This document shows positions 24,351 to 34,899 of a DNA stretch of 64,000 bases, piece after piece. Position 1 is the stretch's first letter, and each line of letters begins with the position of its first letter. This DNA is from Candolleomyces eurysporus. Its lineage: Eukaryota; Basidiomycota; Agaricomycetes; Agaricales; Psathyrellaceae. A program made the position numbers and the translations under genes. Below the pieces are notes generated by a model. That model did not search any database. It saw only the letters and a program-made list of their open reading frames with translations, and was not told the DNA's origin. The stretch covers positions 56,368-120,367 of the forward strand of contig JANBPK010000758.1 in NCBI GenBank assembly GCA_027579435.1, written 5' to 3'.

Positions 24351-25339
24351 GGTGGAAAGGGATAGTGATAGATCTAAAAGAGAGGACAATCTATATATGC
24401 ATGCTGCGTCGTAGAGACGTATGGAAGTCATGAGGCAACGAGCACTGTCCCCGTCAAGGTAATGCACGAGTATCGGCCTGGTCTGGACAAGGCATCGTGT
24501 TAGAAGATTAAGGCATGGATATGTTCCGAGTACGCACCGGTTGTCAGGCTCATACTTTCCTCAATCGAGGGTAATATAGTTCCACCATCACTCAAAACAA
24601 CGTGGCAAAGACAAAGTCGAGGATCGAGGATGTCTTCCACTCACTCCGAAATCGGACCCAGATGTGAGTCAAACCAGGAAGAAGAGCGATTAGGGCAGTC
24701 TAGAAAGACATGAATCTTTCATCGCTCCGTTACTCTGTTAACTGCAGGGAACGGTTGCAGAGTGCAGCCTCAAGGCTGCGTCGATGATGAAGCAAATTTC
24801 AATCTCCGCTCCAGAACACAACACCGGCGGTGGAGCTCGCCGAAGCACTCTGTAGAGGTTGGAGGTTCGACTCTGGTGCCTTGCACACTTTTTGAAGCAC
24901 TGTGATTCAAAGACGAAGTGAGGTCGGCTCGTAAGCAGCAATGAGTCGCGCGCGAGACGTGGGGAATTTATTTTCTGCAATCGTTGCGCTCTTCGGATGA
25001 TGGCGACCATAGGTCTTTGACGAACGAACCCCGTTCTGCGCGAGGCTCCCGGTCTGCGCTTTGGATCACCCGCTGCACTTTCACCGTTGTCTCTGACTTT
25101 GGTTCTAGTCGGCGTAAAGCTCCGTCGACTGTGTTTTATCTTCAGGCTATGTCTCTGTACCTCAGGAAAGCACAGCCTGTGCGCCATTTAGGCGGCGTTT
25201 CGGGACTCGAGCGCTCCAGATCCAGTGTACTGTGCTTCTCTTGCAGGTCGTATTGGCGGAGCTCAAGACATACGTGAGGCTTTCAGCTTCGTCATGGTTA
25301 TCGTGTGATGAGAGAAGGGGGGTGTCAACGGGTTGGGCG
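24351..25339. other. Intergenic stretch
   Basis: Overlapping open frames on both strands without domains. I see no gene that I can support. Confidence 0.35.
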
Positions 25340-26560
25340 ATGACTCCGTTCAAATACATATCCTGGCATACCGTTATCGAAACTTCTGGCTTTGTGCTTG
25401 AAACACTGGCAAGCGCCGCTTCACTGTCTACGATACCCCTGCTCGCAGAGGCTACAGATTTGGTGCTGTCTTTCGTCAACATAGTTCAGGTGTGTCTCGA
25501 CTCATTGCTCTCTTTGAATCGTAGATTTTACCAGGGTATCCTGTACATAGGATATGTACGGGACAACAAAGACCAGCAAGCAACTTGCGGGCCACGCCGC
25601 CAACCTGTGCCACCATGCTATCTATGCGTGCTCTCCCGCATGGAAGATGTGCCCACCACGTTACAGAATGACCTTGAGACCTTTATTCGGTGAGGATTTC
25701 AACTATGTACATGATCTGGCTGGTCGAATTTGACTCACTTCTCATTAGATCGCTGAGCCCTGTGAAAGGCTACGCCATCAAAAAGCTCAGGCGAGAGGAG
25801 AATTGTGTACCGCCGTCATGACGCCCAAGTCATTCGCCAATACTACAGCGAAATGCAAAATAGCTTGGATTGCCTCAACGTATGTCCCAATCTTTTACCT
25901 TATGGTCCTCTGACCTCATATGTTGATTCGGATGTTTATCCCACGACCGGCCTCTGTTAATGACCTAAGGACTGGACAGGCAGAGATTATCAAGCGACTG
26001 GATCACCGGGAAGCCTGTTGGCGCACAGCGCAACGTACTGGTTCTCAAAATCGACCTCATCCACAATATGGTTCACCAACCATGCATTTATCCCCTTCAT
26101 CCGAGTCGCGATATCTTCCTGTCAAAAACACTCTGCGGAGCTCCGAAAGTCCTTTTGGGCCAGGATTTCCATTCGGCCCTGGCAAGAATTCATTTGACTA
26201 AGGATTCCCGTTCAATCACATTACTAACAGCTCCTACGAGGAACCGGAGACGGACACGGCACTTCCGCCCTCCCCTTTTGGCATCCCTGCGCGCAATGTG
26301 CATGCTTTTAACGTTTTTGGCGATCTTCGTATGTTCAACAATTTTAGCCCGTCAAACAATATTCATTACTCCCCACCCAACGTGTTCGACCTACACGATC
26401 AAGCCCGGGGACATTATGGTGCGCTGGATTGTCTTTTTTTTCAGTCAGCTTCGACTAATTCAGCGGTGCTTCTTATGGCTTGGGTCATACATAGGTTGAA
26501 CGATAATACCCCATTTGCCCATGTAATGTACGTACAACATGCTATCTTGCTTTGACACCA
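25340..26560 (+). pseudogene. STAND-type N-terminal-domain gene, probably degraded
   Basis: A helical stretch near the ATG at 25340 (ETLASAASLSTIPLLAEATD and LVLSFVNIVQ) matches the pattern of the N-terminal domain found in agaricomycete NACHT/STAND proteins, where AS.L..IP.LK.AA..... LG I..IVQ is typical. After a short intron, KTSKQLAGHAANLCHHAIYA continues the pattern, then LQNDLETFIR and RRHDAQVIRQYYSEMQNSLD. These stretches lie in different frames that I cannot join cleanly by introns. A last coding-like segment (26216-26430, with FGIPARNVHAFNVFGDL) follows. No NACHT P-loop is visible. It is either a short gene of this type with an unclear exon structure or a remnant. Confidence 0.4.
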
Positions 26561-26611
26561 ATCCGTCAACATACGACGACGGTCCTACGGTATTACACAG
26601 TTTGCCGGACT

Positions 26612-28268
26612 CTACTTTGACTCCATGGTCTGATGGTAATGATAATCGTCGACGGAAAACGCCCCTGTGTCACGGAACTTACAGATACACCGTCCGGACG
26701 GCGCACAAAGCAAAATCTGTCCTTGACTGATCGGATGAAGGACGGTCAACCGAGAGGTGCTAGGAGAGCTAAGAGGTCCACCACATTCCATCTGAACCAA
26801 CAGACTACTCCACAAAGGATAATCTTTTTGTTTTGCCCAAACGATGCTGCCTTCACTGTATGGTATGGATACATACCGTCTTGGGAGAGCGTATGACGAA
26901 CGCATCTCCAATCCCAACTCAAGTCGGTTTTCCCCCGGACGTCTGATGTTGACTCGATACTGCACGCCAACAGGCTGGCGATCAGTTGTGCTGTCGTCAC
27001 CGTCAGACAGTACCACGTCAAAGAGAATGGGAGAATGAATATGGTGAGGGTCGTGAGAGTGTACGGAGAATGTGAGCTTTGGGCGAACAGGGATCGGGAA
27101 TGAGAGGGGAAGGATTAGATCGGGAGATGTTGTTGGAAGTTCGCCCCATGGCGGCAGATTGATAGGCTCATCAGGCCTGAGACGCAATGAATCCTCTCCA
27201 AACGGCGGGATGAACCATACCAGCAGGCCTTGGACGGTACAATGAGCCACGAAATCTCCTGTGAAGATGACCTGAGGGCTCGCTGTTAGCTCGATGGTAT
27301 CCGTCGAACCTTGAAAGGTTACTCACTTGCACGCCATCTGCTTCCACACCACTGATTGGTGCTAATACGTAGCGTTTTGTTTTCAGATCCCAGATAACCC
27401 CACTTCCTTTGTTGAGTCGCACATATACGCGATTCCCTGTTCCGATAAGGGGCTGAAGTCGATAGAATGGGTACATTGTACGAATAGCGATCGTTCCAAC
27501 TTCGAGAAATGAGGGTGTGGGATCAGTCGGTTGGATGTCAAATACCGTGACCCTTCATTTAGCAGTTGAGCTAGAGAACTGGATCTGAGACAAATGGGCT
27601 TGGCTCACCTAACCCTGACCAATGGGCCCTCCGTAAACAGGGCGGCGACGCGAAGCTTATCGGGTTCTATCGCGCTCACGGCAAGGTTCCAGAGCCCCAT
27701 CTCCTGCGTTACAAGCACACTGGCTACATGTAAAGGTCCCGGCACATGTGGAGGGCGATTGGTTGGTCCTAAGTCCCACAGATCGAGATGGTTCTTGACG
27801 CTGAGCAGGTAGCGCCCGCCGGGAACCAAGCAGAACCTGCAAGGTATTCCCGGGTCGGATAACAAAGGCAGCGCCGTGGTAGAGATGGCGCTGAGCTTTT
27901 CTGGACTCCCATCTGAGTCGTACTTGAGGTGATGCTTCTCAATGCGTTTACACCAACGGTCGGGACCAAGAGCGGCATGTTGAAGCTCCGCGAGAGACAT
28001 GTCGTCCACTTGATACGACGGCTGGAATAGACCGTGGTCGTCGCACATTGAGCGTAGAATGCTGACCCAGACGCTTCTGACTGAGAATGCTCCGTGAAGC
28101 TCTTGAGATACCTGAGGGATTTAATCAGCAGCGAAGGGTCTGCACGAGGTCCACAGATGTCTGTTTACTGACCTGAGATAGGGCCATCACATCTGGAGGC
28201 GTCAGATAGTCAATCATATGCAACCAGATATCGGTGGGGAGTACAGCTGTTTCGTGGAGAGAGAGCAT
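26612..28268 (-). CDS. F-box protein with beta-propeller-like C-terminus
   Basis: Probable substrate adaptor of an SCF ubiquitin ligase. The ATG at 28268 gives MLSLHETAVLPTDIWLHMID, and YLTPPDVMALSQVSQELH completes an F-box motif (residues about 9-45). Three introns separate four exons; the protein is about 495 aa. The remainder shows repeated strands with W-D-L-type ends (LDLWDLGP, GVIWDLKTKRY, GLLVWFIPPF), suggesting a WD-like propeller, as in many agaricomycete F-box proteins. The TAG is at 26612. No partner can be named. Confidence 0.75.
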
Positions 28269-28299
28269 CGTGGACTCCTGTCAACGTCGAGTTGGACAA

Positions 28300-28860
28300 C
28301 GGTGAAGGCAGGAGGAACCAAACATAAGCATCGCCGCCACCAACAAGGTGCGACGTTCGGCAAGGTACCGTGGGAAGGTTATATTGTGTCTGGGTCGACC
28401 TTGACACTTTCTGCAGCCTTCATTCAGCAAAAACCAATAGATAGCAGGAAACCATAAGCCTGGAAATATAAGATCAATGGAGGCCGGTTAATCTAAATAT
28501 ATGTTTCTACTCGTCTTGTGAGTCTTTAACACCGAACTGACCATAAGACACTCATATATATATTCATGGTCCGTTTTCTGTGGCCGTCTTTCGACTTTCA
28601 CCCGTCCCTACCCACCTCAACTTGCCGCTGTTACCCCATCTTTTGAAATAACTCTAGAACTCTAGGCTACCCCTCACTCTACCGCCCTCTTTTAGTTAGT
28701 CGCTCGGATAGTGGATGAAAAGAACATTCCGTTCAAGCTTCATTCGATCAGTCGAAAGGAAGTTTGGATAGGCTCATTATATCGTGTCTTTTTGTCGAGG
28801 TTCCCCCCCNTGCAGCTGGCGCACATCTGAAGCTCACAATTACATCTGTCTAATACTCGC
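28300..28860. other. Intergenic stretch
   Basis: Upstream region of the F-box gene and spacer before the GST relic; one N after a C9 run at 28810. No gene seen. Confidence 0.4.
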
Positions 28861-28861
28861 T

Positions 28862-29904
28862 CAGGACGAGGACTGCTTCATTGTCTACGAATTCCGCGCT
28901 ATCGGTCGCAACATCACACTAAAGCATGTCAATCAAGTCTCGTTCCATTCGAGGCAGTTTGAATGCCATAATTCCCCTCGAGCAACCTGGCACTGCGAGC
29001 AACTTGAATGACTTCGCGAAATTGGAGGTTCATGCAGCGAAGTTGGGTATGAGAAGTTTAGAGTGTACGTACTGCTTCATCTCCTTTCCCTCTCTCGTCT
29101 GCGATACCCTTTCCCATCTCATTATTTGTCTCTTTTCTGTCACTCTTGCTTCAATTGTTGTTTATGCTCCTTTCCATATTTCTATACTCGGTCACCTGTT
29201 CGCGGTCTATTCTCAACACACTCCATCCGCGCATCCCAGCCCTTCTGTTCATTATCCATCTTTCAACCAGCTTTGACCCATTCCCTAACATTCTACACCC
29301 ACATCTAGGCGGCTTATACTTAGGACGAGGGGGTCGTTGAATCTGTTACTCAGCAGCTCAGCATCAAGCTGGACGCGTATGTGGGGATTCTGGGAAATCA
29401 GGCATAATTTTATGGAGACGCGAGTTCTTCGTTGTCTCTTCCTACTTTTTGATACCCGTCTCCCGACAAACCTTTCTTATTCATTCCTTCCTCTTGATTT
29501 TGATCCCATCTTCCTATACCTCTTCCGTTCTCATTTTCATTTTGTCTCTGATGTTTTTAAGTTGCTCCCCACTGGACTTCGTTCCACTTGTTGTGCCCCA
29601 CTCTTTGACTACTGTTTTTCTACGTTCTCTTCCTCCGCCTTTCTCTCTCCTCACTTTCTTTTTTCGTTCTCGCTCATTGCTCTGGATTGTTGGCATACCC
29701 TTCCGTCCCCTCTTCCAGAACATAGCCCTCGCAGACCTCTATCACACCCGCTTAGCCACTCGTCTCCACCTCACCAGCCTTGGCTCCCTCATCGATAGCG
29801 ATATAACGTCTCCGGGTGGCTCAACGGCCTTTCGGAGCGGCCGAGCTGGTGACCGATCAGCCTCATCCTTGGAGAAAATTTTTATAAATACTGGATTGGA
29901 TTGA
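28862..29904 (+). pseudogene. Glutathione S-transferase relic
   Basis: Pieces of a GST (phi/EF1B-gamma-like order) follow each other in different frames. The N-terminal glutathione-site end reads DEDCFIVYEFRAIGRNITLK, where GSTs have DDGFxLYESRAIxRYIA. Later comes DEGVVESVTQQLSIKLDAYV (EAVVEEALKKLDAKLDVYE in active enzymes) at about 29321-29395, then NIALADLYHTRLATRL (TLADLYH in active enzymes) at about 29722. The frame changes at the G5 run near 29330 and a 330-bp pyrimidine-rich stretch separates the last two. I read this as a decayed gene, although a miscalled homopolymer and long introns could explain part of it. Confidence 0.5.
29080..29720 (+). repeat. Pyrimidine-rich tract
   Basis: More than 600 bases with a strong C/T excess on the plus strand (interrupted near 29320-29410 by the GST piece). 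It produces long but meaningless open frames in several phases. Confidence 0.6.
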
Positions 29905-30757
29905 ACGGAACAGCACTCACGCTTTCAACCGCCTCAGAACTGGTTCTGTACTATAACCCCCTGCGTTCTGGACAGAGTAATAAGATCGCAAGACCTGCAA
30001 ATTCATCTCGCCCATATCGTTTACATGTGCCTAATCCAAGCCCCACTCGTCGAGCGCCACGGGGACCGACCTACGTCTCATTCAATGTTGTGCACAGTAT
30101 CTATATCCGGGATCGGTTCCTGAGACTTATGGGAATAAGAATGGTTCAGGTACTTCGATTGATGCTGTCGTTTGCCCGAGACCCTCGGAAAGCCTAGATT
30201 AAGCAGGGTGTTGTGACGGGGCTTATTGATGTTCAGAAATGTGCGAGTGCGCATGTCAACGGATTGAGAAATGATGCGTTTCGATTTCGCGACTGAAGTC
30301 CGTCAGAAGTAGATTTTATGTTTCTATCCCAGATGGCCGTATGCATCTACATCTTTTTCTTTCATCCAGCTGATTCTAGAAGTTGATTGTCTCTCCCACA
30401 TGATCTTTCAGTTTGACAGTGGTATTCATCTCTCGGAGGTTCCTCACTGATTATCGCTCATAATGTGCTGTAACAGAGGTGGACTTTGAGAAATAGGCTT
30501 GTCATATTACTTCTTTATCACCAAAGGTCGGTGATTATCAGGAAGCAGTAGAAGTTCACTCAATTGAGCCTGACGTTTCCTGGGAAAGCAGTCATTGGAG
30601 GCCATGCTTCTATCTACTTCGAAGTAATCCCAGATGCCTACCGTGTTTCCTGTGAAATTCGAGGGCGACAGCCTCCTAGTGAGCTTGATCGCTTAAAAGA
30701 AGACCGTCAAGGATAAGTTAACAGTAAATACTGCTTGATTGCCCCTCTAGCTTCCCA

Positions 30758-32023
30758 ATGTCTCAGCAAGTCGTGAGCGAACTCGATCCTGCGTATCTTG
30801 CGACAGTTGCTGCACGTTCGTTGTTTGCAAACGTGAGTCTTACCCTAATCGAAATAGGTTAGTAATTTCGCCGCTTCCAAGTCGGCTTGTGACTCACAAA
30901 AGCGCCCTGTTCAAACCGATAGGGGTGCATCTGTTCATGGCCTTGTATGGCTTATCGGTCTACTTAGAGACTCCAAACAACTCGAAGAATCCTGGGAGAA
31001 GAATCTTTCTCCTCATCAGCTTCCTTATAACTGGACTAACCATTCTCACTGGTGCGCTGGAGGCATCATGGTCCTTCCGTATGATATTCGAGGCCACTGT
31101 CCCCGAAGATTTCTACGAGTTACGAGAGAAATACGATCGAGGGTGGGATCGATTCCTCAGTATGTCGGCTATGACTTTGACTGTGGTGATTGGAGATGGG
31201 CTTCTGGTGGGTTTGACTCTCGTCCTGAGCGTGCGTTTTACACTGATTAACCTACATCTCTATCTACGGTAGGTTTACCGATGCTATATTTTGTGGGGTC
31301 ACCGTCGGTTGGTGGCTATTTTACCTACACTGACATATCTGGCCTCAATCGGTGCGTTGTGACGCTGCTCATTCTACGGTTGATTAAATCCTTGCAATAG
31401 CGCTCGGTATTGTCACAATCACGGGACAGAGATATGCCATCGAGGAAATGCTGAAATTTGAAGCTGCGTGCACTTTCCTCACGGTTGCGACGAACTTCAT
31501 GGTCACCGCCTCGATCCTATTCTTCCTCATTCGTGAACGGCTACGATTGTCTCAAGTCCTCCCATCGGACAAATTGAGAATTTACACAGGCGTGGCCTCA
31601 ATGTTGATCGAGTCTGCGTTACCTCTGACAGTGTTCGGCATCATGTACGCAGCCGTGGTTCTCATCGAGCCAGAGAACACGAACACAGGGTGGGCATCCA
31701 TGTTTGTCATCATGGATGTGTTTGCGTATCTATTCTATGCCTTCACGGTGTGTGCTATAGATCTTCTAATTTGCCCTGGATTCGAAGACTAATTGCTGAC
31801 TCGATCTTCTCGATACCAGGCGCTCTCCCCTCATATGATCATCTTTCGCATAACAATTGGGCGGTCCTGGACCAAATCGCCGCTCAGTGAAACCATCTCA
31901 ACCGGCATCGAGTTTGAAAATCAAGTTGGGTCATCAAACGGAGAGTCGATTGTGATGGATAATATCGAGGGGAAGCCGGGCACGAAGTCAACGAAGGACA
32001 CAGCAGAGGCTCAAACTCCCTAG
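30758..32023 (+). CDS. Seven-helix membrane protein, paralogue 2
   Basis: Same family as 21549-22890 and in the same orientation. The ATG at 30758 gives MSQQVVSELDPAYLATVAAR; helices follow in the same order (LTLIEIGVHLFMALYGLSV, LLISFLITGLTILTGALE, the IGDGLL-VYRCYILW junction across an intron, VAILPTLTYLASI, TNFMVTASILFFLI, LIESALPLTVFGIMYAAVV, MFVIMDVFAYLFYAFT) and then SPHMIIFRITIGRSW. Intron positions correspond to those of paralogue 1. The loop between the fifth and sixth helices is shorter and the C-terminal tail differs in sequence. It ends with a TAG at 32021. Function unknown. Confidence 0.8.
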
Positions 32024-32149
32024 ACCAGATGTTAAAGTTGAAGTCCTGAGAGACCCTATTGCGCTTTGACAGCTCTAAGCTATTTTTTTTTTTTCAACAA
32101 CTAAACGAGTGAGGCCTTGCCCAATAGAGACTGATATATGTACGAAAAC

Positions 32150-32806
32150 AGAGAATCCATGCAAATGCAGGTCTATAAAGTTTGCAATCGGCCTACAACA
32201 ACTCAATTTCTTGCTCATCAGTTCTGCAGAGCTCACTCCTGCACCGGATAAACCCCAAGGTACGTCACTCCTCTTCTTTTTCTACCCTCCTCTTCAACCT
32301 TTGATTACAGAGCGCAAGGTGAATTATACCGACAGCGGTAGACACGGGAAGACTCGCATCTAGAGCGGCGAAGTCTCAGCGATGTCATATAAGGTAGTGG
32401 GTGAATTTGGCGTCTTGGAGCGATTGGGAGGAACGCGGATGCATACCATGCTTAATCGTAATTCTATATCACTGACCCTTTCTCTACACTGGACAGGTGA
32501 TCGTGTCTATTGTCTCCGCGCCGAGGCTGAGATGGAGCTTCTGAGGGATTCAAAGCAGTGGAGGATTAAACTCATCGAGTTCCTCTGCTGTGTCGGTAGC
32601 TTCAGCATGATGGGCGACACCTGGATCACTCTCGCAACATATCCCAACACATCCTGATCAACGATATTGATCCCAGCCCACGTCTCTTTGATAGGTCATC
32701 CCAGAGATCTCTGCGGCCGAGAATGAGACGAGGGACCGGTTCGTGAGACTGCCTAACGATGGGCGTGGGGACGTGAGCTTGGATACTCTGGAAGAGACGC
32801 TTTGAC
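32150..32806 (+). CDS. Unassigned coding-like fragments
   Basis: Two stretches look like exons. The first, about 32217-32362, reads SSAELTPAPDKPQ, a probable intron, then ERKVNYTDSGRHGKTRI and a stop. The second, about 32497-32806, reads YCLRAEAEMELLRDSKQWR, LIEFLCCVGSFSMMGDTW and, after an intron ending at about 32693, VIPEISAAENETRDRFVRL with a TGA at about 32806. The second part could be a gene C-terminus. I cannot name either family, and no start codon is convincing. Confidence 0.3.
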
Positions 32807-33181
32807 GAGGGCTCTTAAATTGGACTCAAACACTTACACGAGCTGTGTCACGTCATTGGTTTCGATGAACCTTATTCGTGCAACCTTACCTTATGCTAAG
32901 TCGACAAAAAATACCAGTGAGAGTGTATTTACTCATACCGATATCCTGAACGATACCCCTGCATTTCTACCTCTGAACTGATCTTTTATCGTGAGTCTAA
33001 GGTGCGACTAACATATACACGGAATGATATACAATGAAAGAAACGGGGATTTCTCCCAGGAGACGCTGGTATGATATACAGAGAATCCAAGATACTAAGG
33101 TTAACTAGAGCATGATTACTAGCAATAGACGAACCGAGAGAGAGAGATGAGGCAATACGAGCCAGGCGACGCATCACCCGC

Positions 33182-34892
33182 TTAGTAACGCACATCCAAC
33201 GGGGACCACTCCACCGTCTTCGAAACCAGCTTCTTCGTCCACTTCATCTGAGCACCCGTTTCGAGTTTCGGAGATAGATCCCCTGCGACGACCAACTCGT
33301 CAAGTGGAGCGCTCGAGTTCACGCTGAGCCTTGAGCTCGAGTCACCCCCGGTTGTAGAGCGGGCTCGTCGAAGTTGTAATAAGAAGAATATCAGAGAATC
33401 TGGGTGGACGTTTGGACAGTCGATCACCTTGAGTGACTTTAGGCGACCTAAAAACGGTTCGTGTTGGTTTCCCCGCGTCCGTCCCTGAGTCTGTTCTGGT
33501 ATGTTCCCGCGACCGTCTTCCGGCCCTTGTCCGCCTTCGAGCGACAACAGTCGAACGAGTTCAGTCCAGAAGTCATCGTCTAGGCACGTACATCTGATCA
33601 GCTCAAGATACTCCCCGTCCCACTGAGCGATCAGACCTGGTAGACTTCGGTCAACGTCGCATGTGATATTGGCTAGAACTAGCCGCGAACAGCTCACGAC
33701 GGTTTTGAGCAGGGGGGNATGGGGAAGACGACGAAGACGGAGTTGAAGGGGAGAGGAAACATCCGTCCAGGATAATGGTATGGGGACGCGCTACATATCT
33801 TAACAAGCACCCGATCGATTCGCGTTTGGTGTCTTTGATGATTAGACGAGATAGGGAAAGAGATACGAGAGGTGTGTGTGCCGTGTCGAGGATAGCCTCC
33901 TCCGACGTAAAAGACGATGAGGCCGGATGCTGAGGTGGTCCTAAATCAAAGTTCTCCAAAAGAAGAGTTGAGAGTCGTTGGAAAGAAGGTAGAATATCGA
34001 GGAAGAAGTGGAAGATAAGCCCCTCCGAGAATCCGTCCACACAACAGGTGAGGTTATTAACGCCTATCGCCTCCAACATAGGCATACAGCCGAACACATT
34101 CTCCGACTCCACGCTCCGCCCGTTCCAACCTGCGAGCGAGGAGCTGAGCATCTTCAACAGATTCCTTCCATCGAGGTAGAGGGTCGCCAAAGATCGACGC
34201 AGTGGGAGCGACCGCTGGAGAAGCTGAGGAGGGAGAGGGTTAGAAAGTGGTTGGAGGATCGAGTCATCGGCATTGCATTTCAACGCCAGCATCCTCAATC
34301 TGGACAATGGCCGGCGGAAAATCTCCGAACCATCCCCCAACAGGTCGAGAGCGTTGGGCAGAGACGACGCGACGTTCTCCTCGATCACGAGTACCTCTAC
34401 CCTCGCGAAGTGATCCTTCACCGCGTGTAAGAGGGTCGTGATCGAGTCTTGTTTCTCCAGGTCGAGGCCGCTCGGTATCTTGACCTTCCTACGAAGATAA
34501 ATACTGATCGGGAGGGGGAAGGAAAGCTGGAGGTGGGTTTGGAGAGGCGACGAAGCCAGACTCTCAACGGTGTGGGGTGTATCGACGAACACTGGTATAT
34601 GCGTCCAAAGAGATGGCGTGCTGACTGCGACGTCGTGCCACTGTCGACAGACCTGTCCCAGGTAGGAAGCGTAGGAGCGTACGTTGTCTTCGCGCCCAAG
34701 GTGGGCCGTGGTAGGGTCGTCGAAATAGTCGATATCTAGAGCAGTTGCGTACTGCAGAATTTGGCGAATAGTCTCTGGCGCCAGTATGGTGGCGAATGAG
34801 CTAAGGGTCCTGGTAGTCAACGGAAAGGAAGGAGATGGCCTGTGCTCATCTGCCGGCGGTCGGTGGACGGCGCTTGATCCTGGAGAAGCCAT
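33182..34892 (-). CDS. F-box protein with leucine-rich-like tail
   Basis: Single-exon gene of about 569 aa starting at the ATG at 34892 (MASPGSSAVHRPPADEHR). The span is 3n+1 bases long and contains one N after a G6 run at 33718; dropping that base joins the two half-frames, so the break is almost certainly a sequencing artefact. The F-box-like region is LAPETIRQILQYATALDI with LGQVCRQWHDVAVSTPSLWT (about residues 35-105). The remainder has leucine-rich, strand-helix periodicity ending VVSCSRLVLANIT, LIRCTCLDDDFWTELVRLL and LKSLKVIDCPNVHPDSLIF, like LRR-type substrate-binding tails. Probable SCF ubiquitin-ligase adaptor; the substrate is unknown. Confidence 0.8.
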
Positions 34893-34899
34893 GCCTGAT

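Noticed and set aside
24790..24895. GGTTCGACTCTGG (B-box-like) that could mark a tRNA
   Set aside because: The preceding 80 bases give no A-box and nothing pairs with the 3' TGGTGCC as an acceptor stem.
29337..29904. Two long open frames of about 150 codons
   Set aside because: They come from a C/T-rich tract that has few stops in any phase; only the last part resembles a protein (the GST relic).
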